DNA from: Mesorhizobium atlanticum | Lineage (GTDB): Bacteria > Pseudomonadota > Alphaproteobacteria > Rhizobiales > Rhizobiaceae | Direction: 5' to 3' | NCBI RefSeq assembly: GCF_003289965.1 | Contig: NZ_QMBQ01000013.1 | Location: forward strand, 80,784-144,783 | DNA length: 64,000 nucleotides | Part shown: positions 33,026 through 41,280 of the stretch, piece by piece | Numbering within the stretch: the first letter of the stretch is position 1 | Layout of the letters: every line of letters begins with the position of its first letter | Made by a program: the position numbers and the translations under genes | Notes under the pieces: model-generated | What the model saw: the letters and a program-made list of their open reading frames with translations, nothing else | Databases searched by the model: none | Told to the model about the DNA's origin: nothing

Positions 33026-34110
33026 GGTTGCCACACCGGCTGATCGCGCAACGTGCCATCGCCGCCGCGTGGATTGAGATAGATCTTGCGCTTGCGCCGT
33101 GCGTTGAGCCAGCCGGGCGACAGATGGCCGAACACGATCTCACGGAGGGCGGGCGCATTGCGCCTTGTGATCAACGCCAGCCGTGCCTTGAGCGTGATGC
33201 GTCGCAGGTCAGGTTCGATGATCGCGGTGTCGGCGTTGAAACTGCATTGCTCGGTCCGATCATCATAGATAAGGCGAATCGGTGCGACGACCCGCGGTAG
33301 ACGGAAATCCCAGCGGCCATTCGGAGTCATGCCGACAATCGAGACCGGCTCGCCGCCACGGATCTGGGGCAGATGCTGGTCGGCTGGAGCGCTGAGATTG
33401 TAGCGCGGGTCGAAATCCTTCGGCGGCAGTGGCCATTGCGTCTCGATCCAGGCTTGATCATAGGTGCCGGCCAGCGGCAGACGAGGCAGCCAGCCTCGCC
33501 CGAGTGGGCCAAACCCAGCCGGCTTCGGCCGGTCCGATGGGCCGGAATACGGCTCGCCCGGATAGGTGATGTTCGGCGCCTGTGTGCGCACAGTCGGATC
33601 GGCCGAGCGGGCGTGATGGTAACCAACACCTACCGGGTTGCTCCGGTTGAGCCGTCCGTCCGGCAGCGTGCCGCCATAGGCACGCTCATAGACGATCGGC
33701 ATGACGCGGAACGGGGCCGGTGCGCTATAGCCGCCAGCGTGGTAGATGCGGTCGCCGACGACGTTAAGTACCTTCTGCAGGCTGCCGACGCGGACGCCGA
33801 CTTGCATCTCCGCCACGGATCGATCGCTTGGCGCGCGCGCGGAGCCGTTAACCAACACTTCAGCTCGCGGTTTAAATGGCGCGATGTCGGCCTCGTAGCG
33901 ATTGGAGGAATTTGCTGGATCGCCAAACGGAATGTCCCATAGCGCGACCGGCATCTGGTTTTCCGAGACTTGCAGTTCAGGTGCATGGTCGGGCATGTCG
34001 AAACTCGCCGAGAATATGGCGACCAATATCTCCTGGCCTTCGGCATTGACCTGGACGTGCGTCGTGGCTGCAAAAGGCGTACGGTTTTCAAGCCAGACAG
34101 CGAAGGCCAT
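33022..34110 (-). CDS. DUF2169 T6SS adaptor/effector-loading protein
   Basis: A 362-residue protein with the DUF2169 pattern: AVWLENRTPFAATTHVQVNAEG at the start, then MPIVYERAYGGTLPDGRLNRSNPVGVGYH, and the GFGPLGRGWLPRLPLAGTYDQAWIETQWPLPPKDFD block. In Agrobacterium a DUF2169 protein is encoded with a DUF4150-linked DNase effector and is needed for its delivery. The same pairing here supports a chaperone role for the DUF4150 protein at 35073-35882. The ATG at 34110 follows the upstream gene's stop by 3 nt; an adjacent GTG at 34113 is possible. Confidence 0.85.
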   Translation of the reverse strand: MAFAVWLENRTPFAATTHVQVNAEGQEILVAIFSASFDMPDHAPELQVSENQMPVALWDIPFGDPANSSNRYEADIAPFKPRAEVLVNGSARAPSDRSVAEMQVGVRVGSLQKVLNVVGDRIYHAGGYSAPAPFRVMPIVYERAYGGTLPDGRLNRSNPVGVGYHHARSADPTVRTQAPNITYPGEPYSGPSDRPKPAGFGPLGRGWLPRLPLAGTYDQAWIETQWPLPPKDFDPRYNLSAPADQHLPQIRGGEPVSIVGMTPNGRWDFRLPRVVAPIRLIYDDRTEQCSFNADTAIIEPDLRRITLKARLALITRRNAPALREIVFGHLSPGWLNARRKRKIYLNPRGGDGTLRDQPVWQP

Positions 34111-34113
34111 CAC

Positions 34114-34602
34114 TCAGCACCAGTTGCCGTTCTCGTCGAGGCCGATCGGCCAGTAGGGCATTGCGGTAAGTATACCGTAGAGATGGCCGTTGCCGGGTAG
34201 CCAGCTCAAGAGCAGGATCTGCGGTGCGACGCCAGTTTGCCCCCGATTGGTTTCGTTGAGGGCGACAACCCTTAGCCAATAGTCCCTGACGACAAAGACG
34301 ACTTCCGGCCGCGACGCCGGCCCTGCGGGCCTCTGTTCGTAGTTGAAGCGCATGGCCTGCATTTCATCGAGCCCGTCCCGCTCCATCGATCGTCGGACCA
34401 GATTGTTCCACCATGCTATGGCTATTGCGCACGCCCGATCGAGTTCCTCGATATAAGACAGGAAGAGTTGGCGGTAAGACTGCGGTGCAGTGTCGAGCGG
34501 AATTTCGGCGACGTTACCGAGCGGCAGGTCGCGCGGTTGGGCAAGCAATCTCTTGGCACCGAGTTCGGCGTCGTGGAAGATAAGAGGTGTTTCCGTCGTC
34601 AT
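34114..34602 (-). CDS. Unknown protein, paralogue of the upstream gene; candidate immunity or adaptor protein
   Basis: A 162-residue soluble protein with no signal peptide. Its core (AIAIAWWNNLVRRSM, GPASRPEVVFVVRDYWLRVVALNET) and end (PYWPIGLDENGNWC) align by eye with the product of 34599-35066 (ALAWWGELVAVEM, ASHPRIVEVYRRYFLEIGRVNEE, FLPIGMDSEGIIR). The two are therefore a tandem duplication. The start overlaps the neighbour's stop by 4 nt. No known family is recognised. Small paralogous cytoplasmic proteins directly after a putative toxin are often immunity proteins, but a structural or adaptor role is also possible. Confidence 0.7.
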   Translation of the reverse strand: MTTETPLIFHDAELGAKRLLAQPRDLPLGNVAEIPLDTAPQSYRQLFLSYIEELDRACAIAIAWWNNLVRRSMERDGLDEMQAMRFNYEQRPAGPASRPEVVFVVRDYWLRVVALNETNRGQTGVAPQILLLSWLPGNGHLYGILTAMPYWPIGLDENGNWC

Positions 34603-35066
34603 CGAATGATGCCTTCGCTGTCCATTCCGATTGGCAGGAAAACGAAATGGAGCATAAAATTACGCAATTCCATGTCGCGCCTTCCCAGACCCTCTAGCAA
34701 CAGTGCAGCCGGCTGCGTCACCGCGTTGCCGTCGTCTATTTCGTCTTCATCCTCTGGGCCGACGTCCCAAAGCGCAGGATCATTAAAGCCGCTGTCGACG
34801 ATCTCCTGGCTCAGGAATTCTTCATTAACCCGCCCGATTTCGAGAAAGTAGCGCCGATAGACCTCGACGATCCGGGGATGCGAAGCGGCACCCATGGGCC
34901 AACGCATCCTGCATAAATGTTCTGCCTCGGCCTTCGGCCGCCCTTCCCGCATCTCAACCGCAACGAGTTCGCCCCACCAGGCCAATGCCTGACCTCGCGC
35001 CTCGGCGAGATCACTTACATAGCGAGTAAGAATTTCATCGTAGAGAGAGGCCAGCGACACGATCAT
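34599..35066 (-). CDS. Unknown protein next to the DUF4150 toxin candidate; candidate immunity protein
   Basis: A 155-residue acidic, mostly helical protein (LYDEILTRYVSDLAEARGQALAWWGELV, an EDEDEIDDGN acidic loop, and the PIGMDSEG end). It begins 6 nt after the DUF4150 gene and overlaps its paralogue at 34114-34602. There is no membrane segment or signal peptide, as expected for neutralising a cytoplasmic nuclease. I do not recognise a named family. The role is inferred from position, size and pairing. Confidence 0.7.
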   Translation of the reverse strand: MIVSLASLYDEILTRYVSDLAEARGQALAWWGELVAVEMREGRPKAEAEHLCRMRWPMGAASHPRIVEVYRRYFLEIGRVNEEFLSQEIVDSGFNDPALWDVGPEDEDEIDDGNAVTQPAALLLEGLGRRDMELRNFMLHFVFLPIGMDSEGIIR

Positions 35067-35072
35067 CCCTCG

Positions 35073-35882
35073 CTATCCTGGCCAGCCGAGAGCCAGATAT
35101 TCCAGCACGCTCTTGCCTTGGTTGTCGCGCATTTCCACGCCCTGCTTGTTGGAGCAAGTCGTGCAGTGAGGTTTAACCGCCGCGTTCGATCTCTTCCATT
35201 GATTGAAGGCTGCCTCATTGCGGCACCCGCCCATGGCCCAGACTGCGGATTGCGGCGGCTGATGGTCCGCGACGAAACGGTCGCCTTTGTCGAAGGCCCG
35301 GCCCGATTTGTAGGTACCCACATTTTTGGTCGCGCCGCACGACCAGCAGGGACCGCCTCGCACACTCTGCCTCTGGGCATCGTTGGTGCCGGTTTCGGGC
35401 GCCTTTTCCTTACCCGGGGGGCAAGGTTGGCCGAAATTCTCAGCACCGACGATTGCCTGGATATCCACGATAGCCGACGGATCGATAATCCCGAATGGTT
35501 GGGAGCCGCAGGCCTGCCCGAGCGGGTCTCCATGCCGGCATACGCCCTTTCCTTCGACTTTGACGACAAATGACCAGAGCTGAAAAGTACCCTTTCCCTT
35601 TGTTCTGTGCGTTATGACATTACCGCCCTGCGTTCCAGCTTCGTCGCCGCTGCTGGTGGCTATCTCAGACGAGTTCTCGAGCGCAGTAGGGTTCCCCTGA
35701 ATCTTCACGCTTTTGCTGCCCTTGGTCAGGTCGGAGGCCTGCAGCATGTTGACGTAAGGCACCGGCACCGGGCCTGTGGGAGGCGGGGGCGGGCTCAGGC
35801 AGACATCTCCCGGCGCAGTGCCGGTACCACCGCTGCCCTGATGGAAGAATCCCATTTTCTCGGCATAGACGTTGTTGGACAC
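35073..35882 (-). CDS. PAAR-like DUF4150 protein with C-terminal Cys/His nuclease-like domain; T6SS effector candidate
   Basis: A 269-residue protein. Residues 1-140 are a PAAR-like DUF4150 domain (DVCLSPPPPPTGPVPVPYVNM, SKSVKIQGNPTALENSSEIATSSGDEAGT, GKGTFQLWSFVVKVEGKGV, RHGDP) that should cap VgrG. The remaining 110 residues form a separate domain: C179-x2-C182, VADHQPP with D206-H207, C220, and C240-x2-C243. Paired CxxC motifs around a DH motif fit a zinc-supported HNH-type nuclease fold. It is the first gene of a module with two small paralogues, DUF2169 and a ketosynthase-fold protein. Nuclease activity is an inference; a pure structural zinc domain is the alternative. Confidence 0.8.
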   Translation of the reverse strand: MSNNVYAEKMGFFHQGSGGTGTAPGDVCLSPPPPPTGPVPVPYVNMLQASDLTKGSKSVKIQGNPTALENSSEIATSSGDEAGTQGGNVITHRTKGKGTFQLWSFVVKVEGKGVCRHGDPLGQACGSQPFGIIDPSAIVDIQAIVGAENFGQPCPPGKEKAPETGTNDAQRQSVRGGPCWSCGATKNVGTYKSGRAFDKGDRFVADHQPPQSAVWAMGGCRNEAAFNQWKRSNAAVKPHCTTCSNKQGVEMRDNQGKSVLEYLALGWPG

Positions 35883-35885
35883 GGC

Positions 35886-36425
35886 CTACTGAACCTCCGG
35901 GTCCCCACGCGCCGCCCGCATTGCTGGCAGACCGTTCGCTGCGAGATCGTGGATATCGGAAAAACTCAATTCCTGAACTTCCCAATCGTCGAGCCAGAAG
36001 GCGATACGGTGGCGACTTTCGAGGCTTTCCGGTTGCGGCAGCGCGGTGATCTGGGCACCTATCCAGCCAGACGACCGCAATTCCTCCACCGCGCTGCGGA
36101 CGATCTTGGCCGTCGCATCGAACCAAGGATCAGCCGGGTCGAGCAATGGCCCAAGCCGGACGATGGCGAAAGGATAGCGGCGGCCAACGCGGTCCTCGCT
36201 CATACACCAGACGCCGGCGCAGGGCTCCGGGCCGAATACTCCCGCCTCCACAACAAAACGCCACGCCCGCGGATCGAGCTCCCCCTCATCCGGTCGTGCG
36301 CGCAATTCCATCGACATCCAGCGGTCCCAGCGGTCGATGAAGGTCCGCGGCAGGTTTGCGGAGACGAAATCCCCCGTCGCCGGAATCTTGCCGAAGAAAC
36401 CAATGTTCAGATCTGCGGTGGGCAT
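35886..36425 (-). CDS. tagF: T6SS accessory protein TagF (ImpM)
   Basis: A 179-residue TagF/ImpM-family protein with the diagnostic opening NIGFFGKIPATGDFVSANLPRTFIDRWDRWM and the VGRRYPFAIVRLGPL motif. TagF represses T6SS firing post-translationally in other species and counterbalances PpkA/TagH. It starts within the end of tssM (19-nt overlap) and ends 4 nt before the DUF4150 gene. It is somewhat short, and its 3' part has AT-richer codons than tssM, so the edge of the cargo module may lie within or just after it. Confidence 0.88.
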   Translation of the reverse strand: MPTADLNIGFFGKIPATGDFVSANLPRTFIDRWDRWMSMELRARPDEGELDPRAWRFVVEAGVFGPEPCAGVWCMSEDRVGRRYPFAIVRLGPLLDPADPWFDATAKIVRSAVEELRSSGWIGAQITALPQPESLESRHRIAFWLDDWEVQELSFSDIHDLAANGLPAMRAARGDPEVQ

Positions 36426-39400
36426 GTGAATTTCTTGAACATCTCTAGCGTGTATGGGTTCTCGACGCTGGCCGCCTTGAGCTCGAAATCGGCCCACATC
36501 CCCTTGGTGCCGAGCCGCAGGCTGTAGACGTCGGTGAGCTTGGTCGCGTTGAAGCGGCCGCCGCGCAGCATTCTGAGCCACGCCCAGCTGCCGGTCTCGT
36601 TGAGCATGACTTCGGGCGAGCCGTCGACCGGCTGGAAGGCGAGCGAGATCACGCCGGTGCCGTCCTTGCCCGGCCACGTCATCGGCTGCGGCCTGGTCGC
36701 GTTGTTGTAGTAGACGAGATTCTGGCCATCGAGGTTGAGCGTCACCCGCGCCACGTTGGGCGACAGGTCCTTCGGCTCCAGCGTGAAATTCATCACCGGT
36801 CCGGTGCCGCCGGGGAAGAGATCGTCGCGGATGTGGCGCGCCTGCTCGAAGGCTGCCAGCGCCGCCGGATCGAGGCCGAAGTCGGCGCGCCATTTCCACG
36901 GCTCGCTTGCGGTGTCGACATAGTTGATCAGATGATCGTTGGTGAAGGCGTCGATCAGGCCGGTCGGCCCGAACAGGCGCTGGAAGTCGCGCACGTTGAC
37001 GTCGACGGCACTGTCCGGGCTGAACGGATAGCGATTGTTGAGCGCGGCCTGGCAGAAGGGCAGGATGTCGGCCCGCCAGATGGCGTTGAGCTCGTTGGTT
37101 ACGGCCTTCTGCGACAGGCCGCTCGTGTCGCCGGCAATGCCGCCCAGCCAGTCGTTGATCGGCGAAGGCAGGATCTGCGCCTGCCTGGCGACCGCGCCGG
37201 TCAACTCGGCAAGGCCACCCTGCTTCTTGATCGCATCCTGCGGGTTGGGATTGGCCGTTACCGTCTGCAGCACATTGGACAGCGCCGTCAGCGCCACGAC
37301 GGCGGCGTCGAGCGCCGGCGGCTGGCCATCGACCTGGGCGATCGTGCCCTTGAGCGGCTTGAAATGGTCGGCGACCAGGCTGCCGGTCATATCCACCTGG
37401 TTGGCGGACCCGGCGCGCGGCAACAGCTTCGCGCCTGTGGTCACCACCTTGCCGAGTTTACCCAGCTTGCTCAAAAGCTTCGAGCCGGTTTGGGCGGCGC
37501 CGCCCTTGTCGGTGGCCGACACATCGTCGGAGCGGGTGAGGTCCGTCTCCTGCACCACGGCCGTCAACAGCCGCTTCAGCGCGGAGTCGGCGCTGGAGAG
37601 ATCCTTGAGGTTCTCGCTGGCGACGTTGAGGTCGGTCAGCGGCGCCAGCCGCATGTCGCGCAGGAAGGAATCCCACTGCGCGATATAGTCGTCGTAATAG
37701 AGCTTCAGGATGTCCTCGGAGAGCGCCGACACCGACGTCTCCGAATTCTCCGAACAGCCGCCGGCAAACACGGCGCGGTCGAGCGCCGCCTGGCCGGCGA
37801 CATCCTCGACCCGGTCGAGGATCGCATCATGGAAGCCGGCATAGGTGTAGGGGCCTGGAACGCCGACGCGCAGCGTCTTGTCGGAGCGGCGCGCGAACAC
37901 CTTTGCGCCGTTCGGTCCGGCGAAATTGGCCGGCACCCATTCCTTGACCGCCGCCACTTCCGGATCGGCCAGAAGCTGCTTGTAGGCGCGCTCCGGCAAT
38001 GAGATCGTGCACACCGTCTTCAGCGCCTCGGCGACCAGTTCCTTGTCCGGGGCGATATAGCTGTCGTCGACCGCCATGCGGCGGATCGCGGCAAGCTGGT
38101 GCTCTTCGGCGTCCGCGGTCGGGAAGGGCGGCGCGGGCGCGAATTGCGGCAGGCTGTTCACCCACCAATTCTGCACGAAATCGGTGTCCATCTGCGACAG
38201 GCCGGTCATCATGCGGTAGGTCTTCAGCGCGCCGAGCATGAAATCCGGATCGCGGATCTGCCGCCACATCGTGGCCTCCAGCAGCGCGACCATATGCGGC
38301 TCGAGCACATTGCGCAGGGCATGCTCGTAAGTGTCGCTTTGCGCGCGCACCAGCTCCGCAGAGGCGGTCGGGCCGAGCAGATTGTGGACGGCATCCGGCG
38401 GCGCGGTGCGGGCCGCCGCCACGGCATCCATCGCCGCCAGCGCGCCGTCCATGGTCGGCTGCTCGACCGCGGCCGGCATGGCGGCGACGTCGGTCAGAGG
38501 CTGCTGCAGCGCTTCGAACTGGCCGGCCTGTTCGGTGATCGCGTTGCGGTTGTCTAGATAGGACCAGGTGAACAGCCCGCCGGCGAGCAGCGCCGCGAGC
38601 GCGCAGGCGGCGGCGGCCCCGCGCCAGATCCAGGCGCGGCGGCGCTGCGCCAGCGGATCGAATGTGCCCAGACCGGCCTCCTTGAAGATCACTTCGGTAA
38701 GAAGGTTCCGGAGGAAGAAGCTGCGCTTCTCGACGCGCGCCGCCGGCATGGCGCGGCGCGGCGGCAGTCCGAAGGATGAGGAAAGGGCGGCGGTCAGCCG
38801 GTCGATCGGCGCGCCTTCCTGCGTCGCCGAGGTCAGATAGAGGCCGCGCAGCCAGGCGGCTTCTTCGTAGCGGCTTTCGCCGAACATCGCCTCGACCAGC
38901 ACCTGGATAGGCTCGGAGAGGCTGGCGAGCTGCGCCGGGAAGCGGAAGATTTCGGCGCGCTGGCCGAGCTTGTCCTCGTCCTCCAGCCGCGGCACCAGTC
39001 GCCGCTCCAACTCGGCGGCGAGCCTGGCAAGCTCCGTCTGGATCGTGCCGGCGTTGACGCGGGCATCGAGCGGGAAGGTGGTGCCCCACACCTGCTCGCG
39101 CGCGGTCGTCGACAAGCCGCCGAAGAAGGCTTCGAAGCCTTTGATCAGATCGGCCTTGGTCAGCATCAGATAGACGGGCAGGCGGATCTCCAGCCGGTCG
39201 TTCAGCTCCGCCAGCCGGCGGCGGATTTTCCGGCCATGCGCCTTGATCGCCTCGTCGCCTTCCGACAGCACGTCGATCGACAGCGCGACGATGACGCCGT
39301 TGAGCGCACGGCGGCCCCGGTGCTTCTTCAACAGGTCGAGAAAGCCCAGCCACTCCGCCGCATCGACATCCGGCTGGCTTTCCTGCTGAACGTAGCGGCC

Positions 39401-39946
39401 TGCGGTGTCGATCAGCACCGCGTTTTCGGAGAAGAACCAGTCGCAGTTGCGCGTGCCGCCGACACCTTGCAGGTCGTCGGTGAGGTCGATCGGGAAACTG
39501 AGGCCGGATTGGCGCAGTGCCGTGGTCTTGCCGGTGGCCGGTGGCCCGACGATCACATACCAAGGCATCTCGCGCAGGAATTTCCGGCCGCCGAGCTTGC
39601 GCCGCTTGAGCTCGGCCATCACCTCGCCGAACTTGGCGCCGACGGCCGCGACGCTCTCCTCGCCGGGCGTGAGCTGCTTTTCCTGAACAGGCGCCGCGAT
39701 CTCGGCGACGAACATGCGGTTGGCGCGGATCGCACGGCGCTGCGCGATGATCAGCCAGATCAGCCACAGGATGATCAGCCCGGCGATGATGGCGATGCGC
39801 ACATTGTCGGACTCGAACGGCGCGTAAGGGCCGACCTGCACGATCGGCCCGAACACCCAGATCAGCAGCGAGAGCAGCGCAATGCCGATCAGCGTCCACA
39901 GGAAACGCGAGGTGATGACGGCCCAGAGGAAGCGCAGGATGAACAT
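36407..39946 (-). CDS. tssM: T6SS inner-membrane complex protein TssM (IcmF), copy 2
   Basis: An 1179-residue IcmF-family protein. Two N-terminal membrane segments (residues about 17-38 and 50-68) lead to an NTPase domain with Walker A GPPATGKT (134-141) and the VLIDTAGRYVQQES region. A third segment (AAAACALAALLAGGLFTWSYL) precedes the periplasmic domain. It overlaps tagF by 19 nt and follows tssL by one base. This is the copy inside the main structural operon. It and the copy at 21311-24838 have the same layout but clearly different sequences, so it is not a recent duplication. Confidence 0.93.
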   Translation of the reverse strand: MFILRFLWAVITSRFLWTLIGIALLSLLIWVFGPIVQVGPYAPFESDNVRIAIIAGLIILWLIWLIIAQRRAIRANRMFVAEIAAPVQEKQLTPGEESVAAVGAKFGEVMAELKRRKLGGRKFLREMPWYVIVGPPATGKTTALRQSGLSFPIDLTDDLQGVGGTRNCDWFFSENAVLIDTAGRYVQQESQPDVDAAEWLGFLDLLKKHRGRRALNGVIVALSIDVLSEGDEAIKAHGRKIRRRLAELNDRLEIRLPVYLMLTKADLIKGFEAFFGGLSTTAREQVWGTTFPLDARVNAGTIQTELARLAAELERRLVPRLEDEDKLGQRAEIFRFPAQLASLSEPIQVLVEAMFGESRYEEAAWLRGLYLTSATQEGAPIDRLTAALSSSFGLPPRRAMPAARVEKRSFFLRNLLTEVIFKEAGLGTFDPLAQRRRAWIWRGAAAACALAALLAGGLFTWSYLDNRNAITEQAGQFEALQQPLTDVAAMPAAVEQPTMDGALAAMDAVAAARTAPPDAVHNLLGPTASAELVRAQSDTYEHALRNVLEPHMVALLEATMWRQIRDPDFMLGALKTYRMMTGLSQMDTDFVQNWWVNSLPQFAPAPPFPTADAEEHQLAAIRRMAVDDSYIAPDKELVAEALKTVCTISLPERAYKQLLADPEVAAVKEWVPANFAGPNGAKVFARRSDKTLRVGVPGPYTYAGFHDAILDRVEDVAGQAALDRAVFAGGCSENSETSVSALSEDILKLYYDDYIAQWDSFLRDMRLAPLTDLNVASENLKDLSSADSALKRLLTAVVQETDLTRSDDVSATDKGGAAQTGSKLLSKLGKLGKVVTTGAKLLPRAGSANQVDMTGSLVADHFKPLKGTIAQVDGQPPALDAAVVALTALSNVLQTVTANPNPQDAIKKQGGLAELTGAVARQAQILPSPINDWLGGIAGDTSGLSQKAVTNELNAIWRADILPFCQAALNNRYPFSPDSAVDVNVRDFQRLFGPTGLIDAFTNDHLINYVDTASEPWKWRADFGLDPAALAAFEQARHIRDDLFPGGTGPVMNFTLEPKDLSPNVARVTLNLDGQNLVYYNNATRPQPMTWPGKDGTGVISLAFQPVDGSPEVMLNETGSWAWLRMLRGGRFNATKLTDVYSLRLGTKGMWADFELKAASVENPYTLEMFKKFTCPPQI

Positions 39947-39947
39947 C

Positions 39948-41276
39948 TCAGAGCCTCTTCTCGACCAGAACCTCGACGCGCCGGTTGAGCGCGCGGCCCT
40001 CGCGCGTCGAATTGTCGGCCACCGGATCGGTTTCGGCGCGGCCCTCGGAAGAGATGCTCTCCTGCGGCACGCCGGCCTGCACCAGAAGCTTGGCTATGGT
40101 TTCGGCGCGCGCTTCCGACAGGCGCTGGTTGCTGGCGAGCGGGTTGGACTTCTGCAGCCGCACATTGTCGGTATGGCCGACGACGGTGATCTTTCCGATC
40201 AGCTCCTTGTTGTCCAGGATCACCTTGGCGATCGACTCGATCAGCGGCTCGTAACCCTCGGTCAGCGTCGGCCGCGACGACTGGAACAGCTCGGGATTGG
40301 AGGACTGGATGATGAGCTTCGCCAGCGAGACGCTCTCGGTGCCGCTAAGCGCGCCCTTCAGCTCGTCCGGCGCCGCGGCCTTGAACTCGGGCAGCAGCGC
40401 GAAATCGACCGGCTGCGGCGCCTCGGGTTCGGGAGCATCCTGCTTGGGCGCGGCGCGGGTGACGTCGCCGCGCGAGGCCGGCGGCAGCGTGCGCACCAGC
40501 GCGGAAAGCTCGACCGCCTGGCTGCTCAGGCCCATCGACAGGCCGACATAGGCAGCAGCGGCGACGACAATCGCGGCAAGCGCCATCACCCAGATCGGCA
40601 CGATGAAGCGCTGCGGCTCATCGGAGGCGATCACGCCTTTCCAGTTCGGCGACAGCGGCGAATCCTCGGCATCCGCATTGCGCAGGAAGCGCGCCGCCGC
40701 CACGCGTACGGCGTTGAGCGAACGGTCGCCGGCGCGGCCGGGCACCCGGTACTTGCCGCGGAAGCCGAGCGCCAGGCAGTAATATTGTAGCTCCAGCATC
40801 TCGCGGTCGCGGTTGGGATGTCGCTCCAGCTCGTCGAGCCTGGTGAAGAACTGGGTGCCGGCATCGACGTCGCCGCGCAGCATGACCACAAGCGGCTGTC
40901 GCGGCCACGCGCTGGCGCCGCCCCACGGCGTGTTGAGCGCAAGGTCGTCGAGCAGTGCCGCCACGGCCCAGGCCGCCTGGTCCGCGCGCTCCAGCGATGA
41001 GCCCGCGGCAACAGCGGCGTCGCGAGCTCGCACCAACTCGTCGAGCAGGCGCGTGCGCATCACTTCCGGGTTCTCAGGCGCCAGCGCGCTTTCGAGCTCC
41101 GGCGCGAATTCGAGCAGCGGCGCGAAGATGTTGATGAGCGTATTGGGATGGGCTCGCGCCCGCTTGACCGGCGCGCCTGGCGCCAACGGCGCCATCGGCC
41201 GGGGCGCCGCACCGGTCAGCCGGATGCGTGTGCGCTCGCGATCCTCCGACAGTCCGAAGGGATCATCCCGGCTCAT
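39948..41276 (-). CDS. tssL: T6SS TssL (DotU/IcmH) with C-terminal OmpA domain, copy 2
   Basis: A 442-residue protein. It has a DotU domain (LINIFAPLLEFAPELESA, LALNTPWGGASAWPRQPLVVMLRGD, LELQYYCLALGFRGKYRV), a membrane segment (FIVPIWVMALAAIVVAAAAYVGL) and an OmpA domain (KITVVGHTDNVRLQKSNPLASNQRLSEARA, NRRVEVLVEKRL). This copy keeps the full DotU N-terminus typical of TssL. It is 4 nt after tssK and 1 nt before tssM. It should form the membrane complex with that TssM and TssJ. Confidence 0.93.
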   Translation of the reverse strand: MSRDDPFGLSEDRERTRIRLTGAAPRPMAPLAPGAPVKRARAHPNTLINIFAPLLEFAPELESALAPENPEVMRTRLLDELVRARDAAVAAGSSLERADQAAWAVAALLDDLALNTPWGGASAWPRQPLVVMLRGDVDAGTQFFTRLDELERHPNRDREMLELQYYCLALGFRGKYRVPGRAGDRSLNAVRVAAARFLRNADAEDSPLSPNWKGVIASDEPQRFIVPIWVMALAAIVVAAAAYVGLSMGLSSQAVELSALVRTLPPASRGDVTRAAPKQDAPEPEAPQPVDFALLPEFKAAAPDELKGALSGTESVSLAKLIIQSSNPELFQSSRPTLTEGYEPLIESIAKVILDNKELIGKITVVGHTDNVRLQKSNPLASNQRLSEARAETIAKLLVQAGVPQESISSEGRAETDPVADNSTREGRALNRRVEVLVEKRL

Positions 41277-41280
41277 GGCC

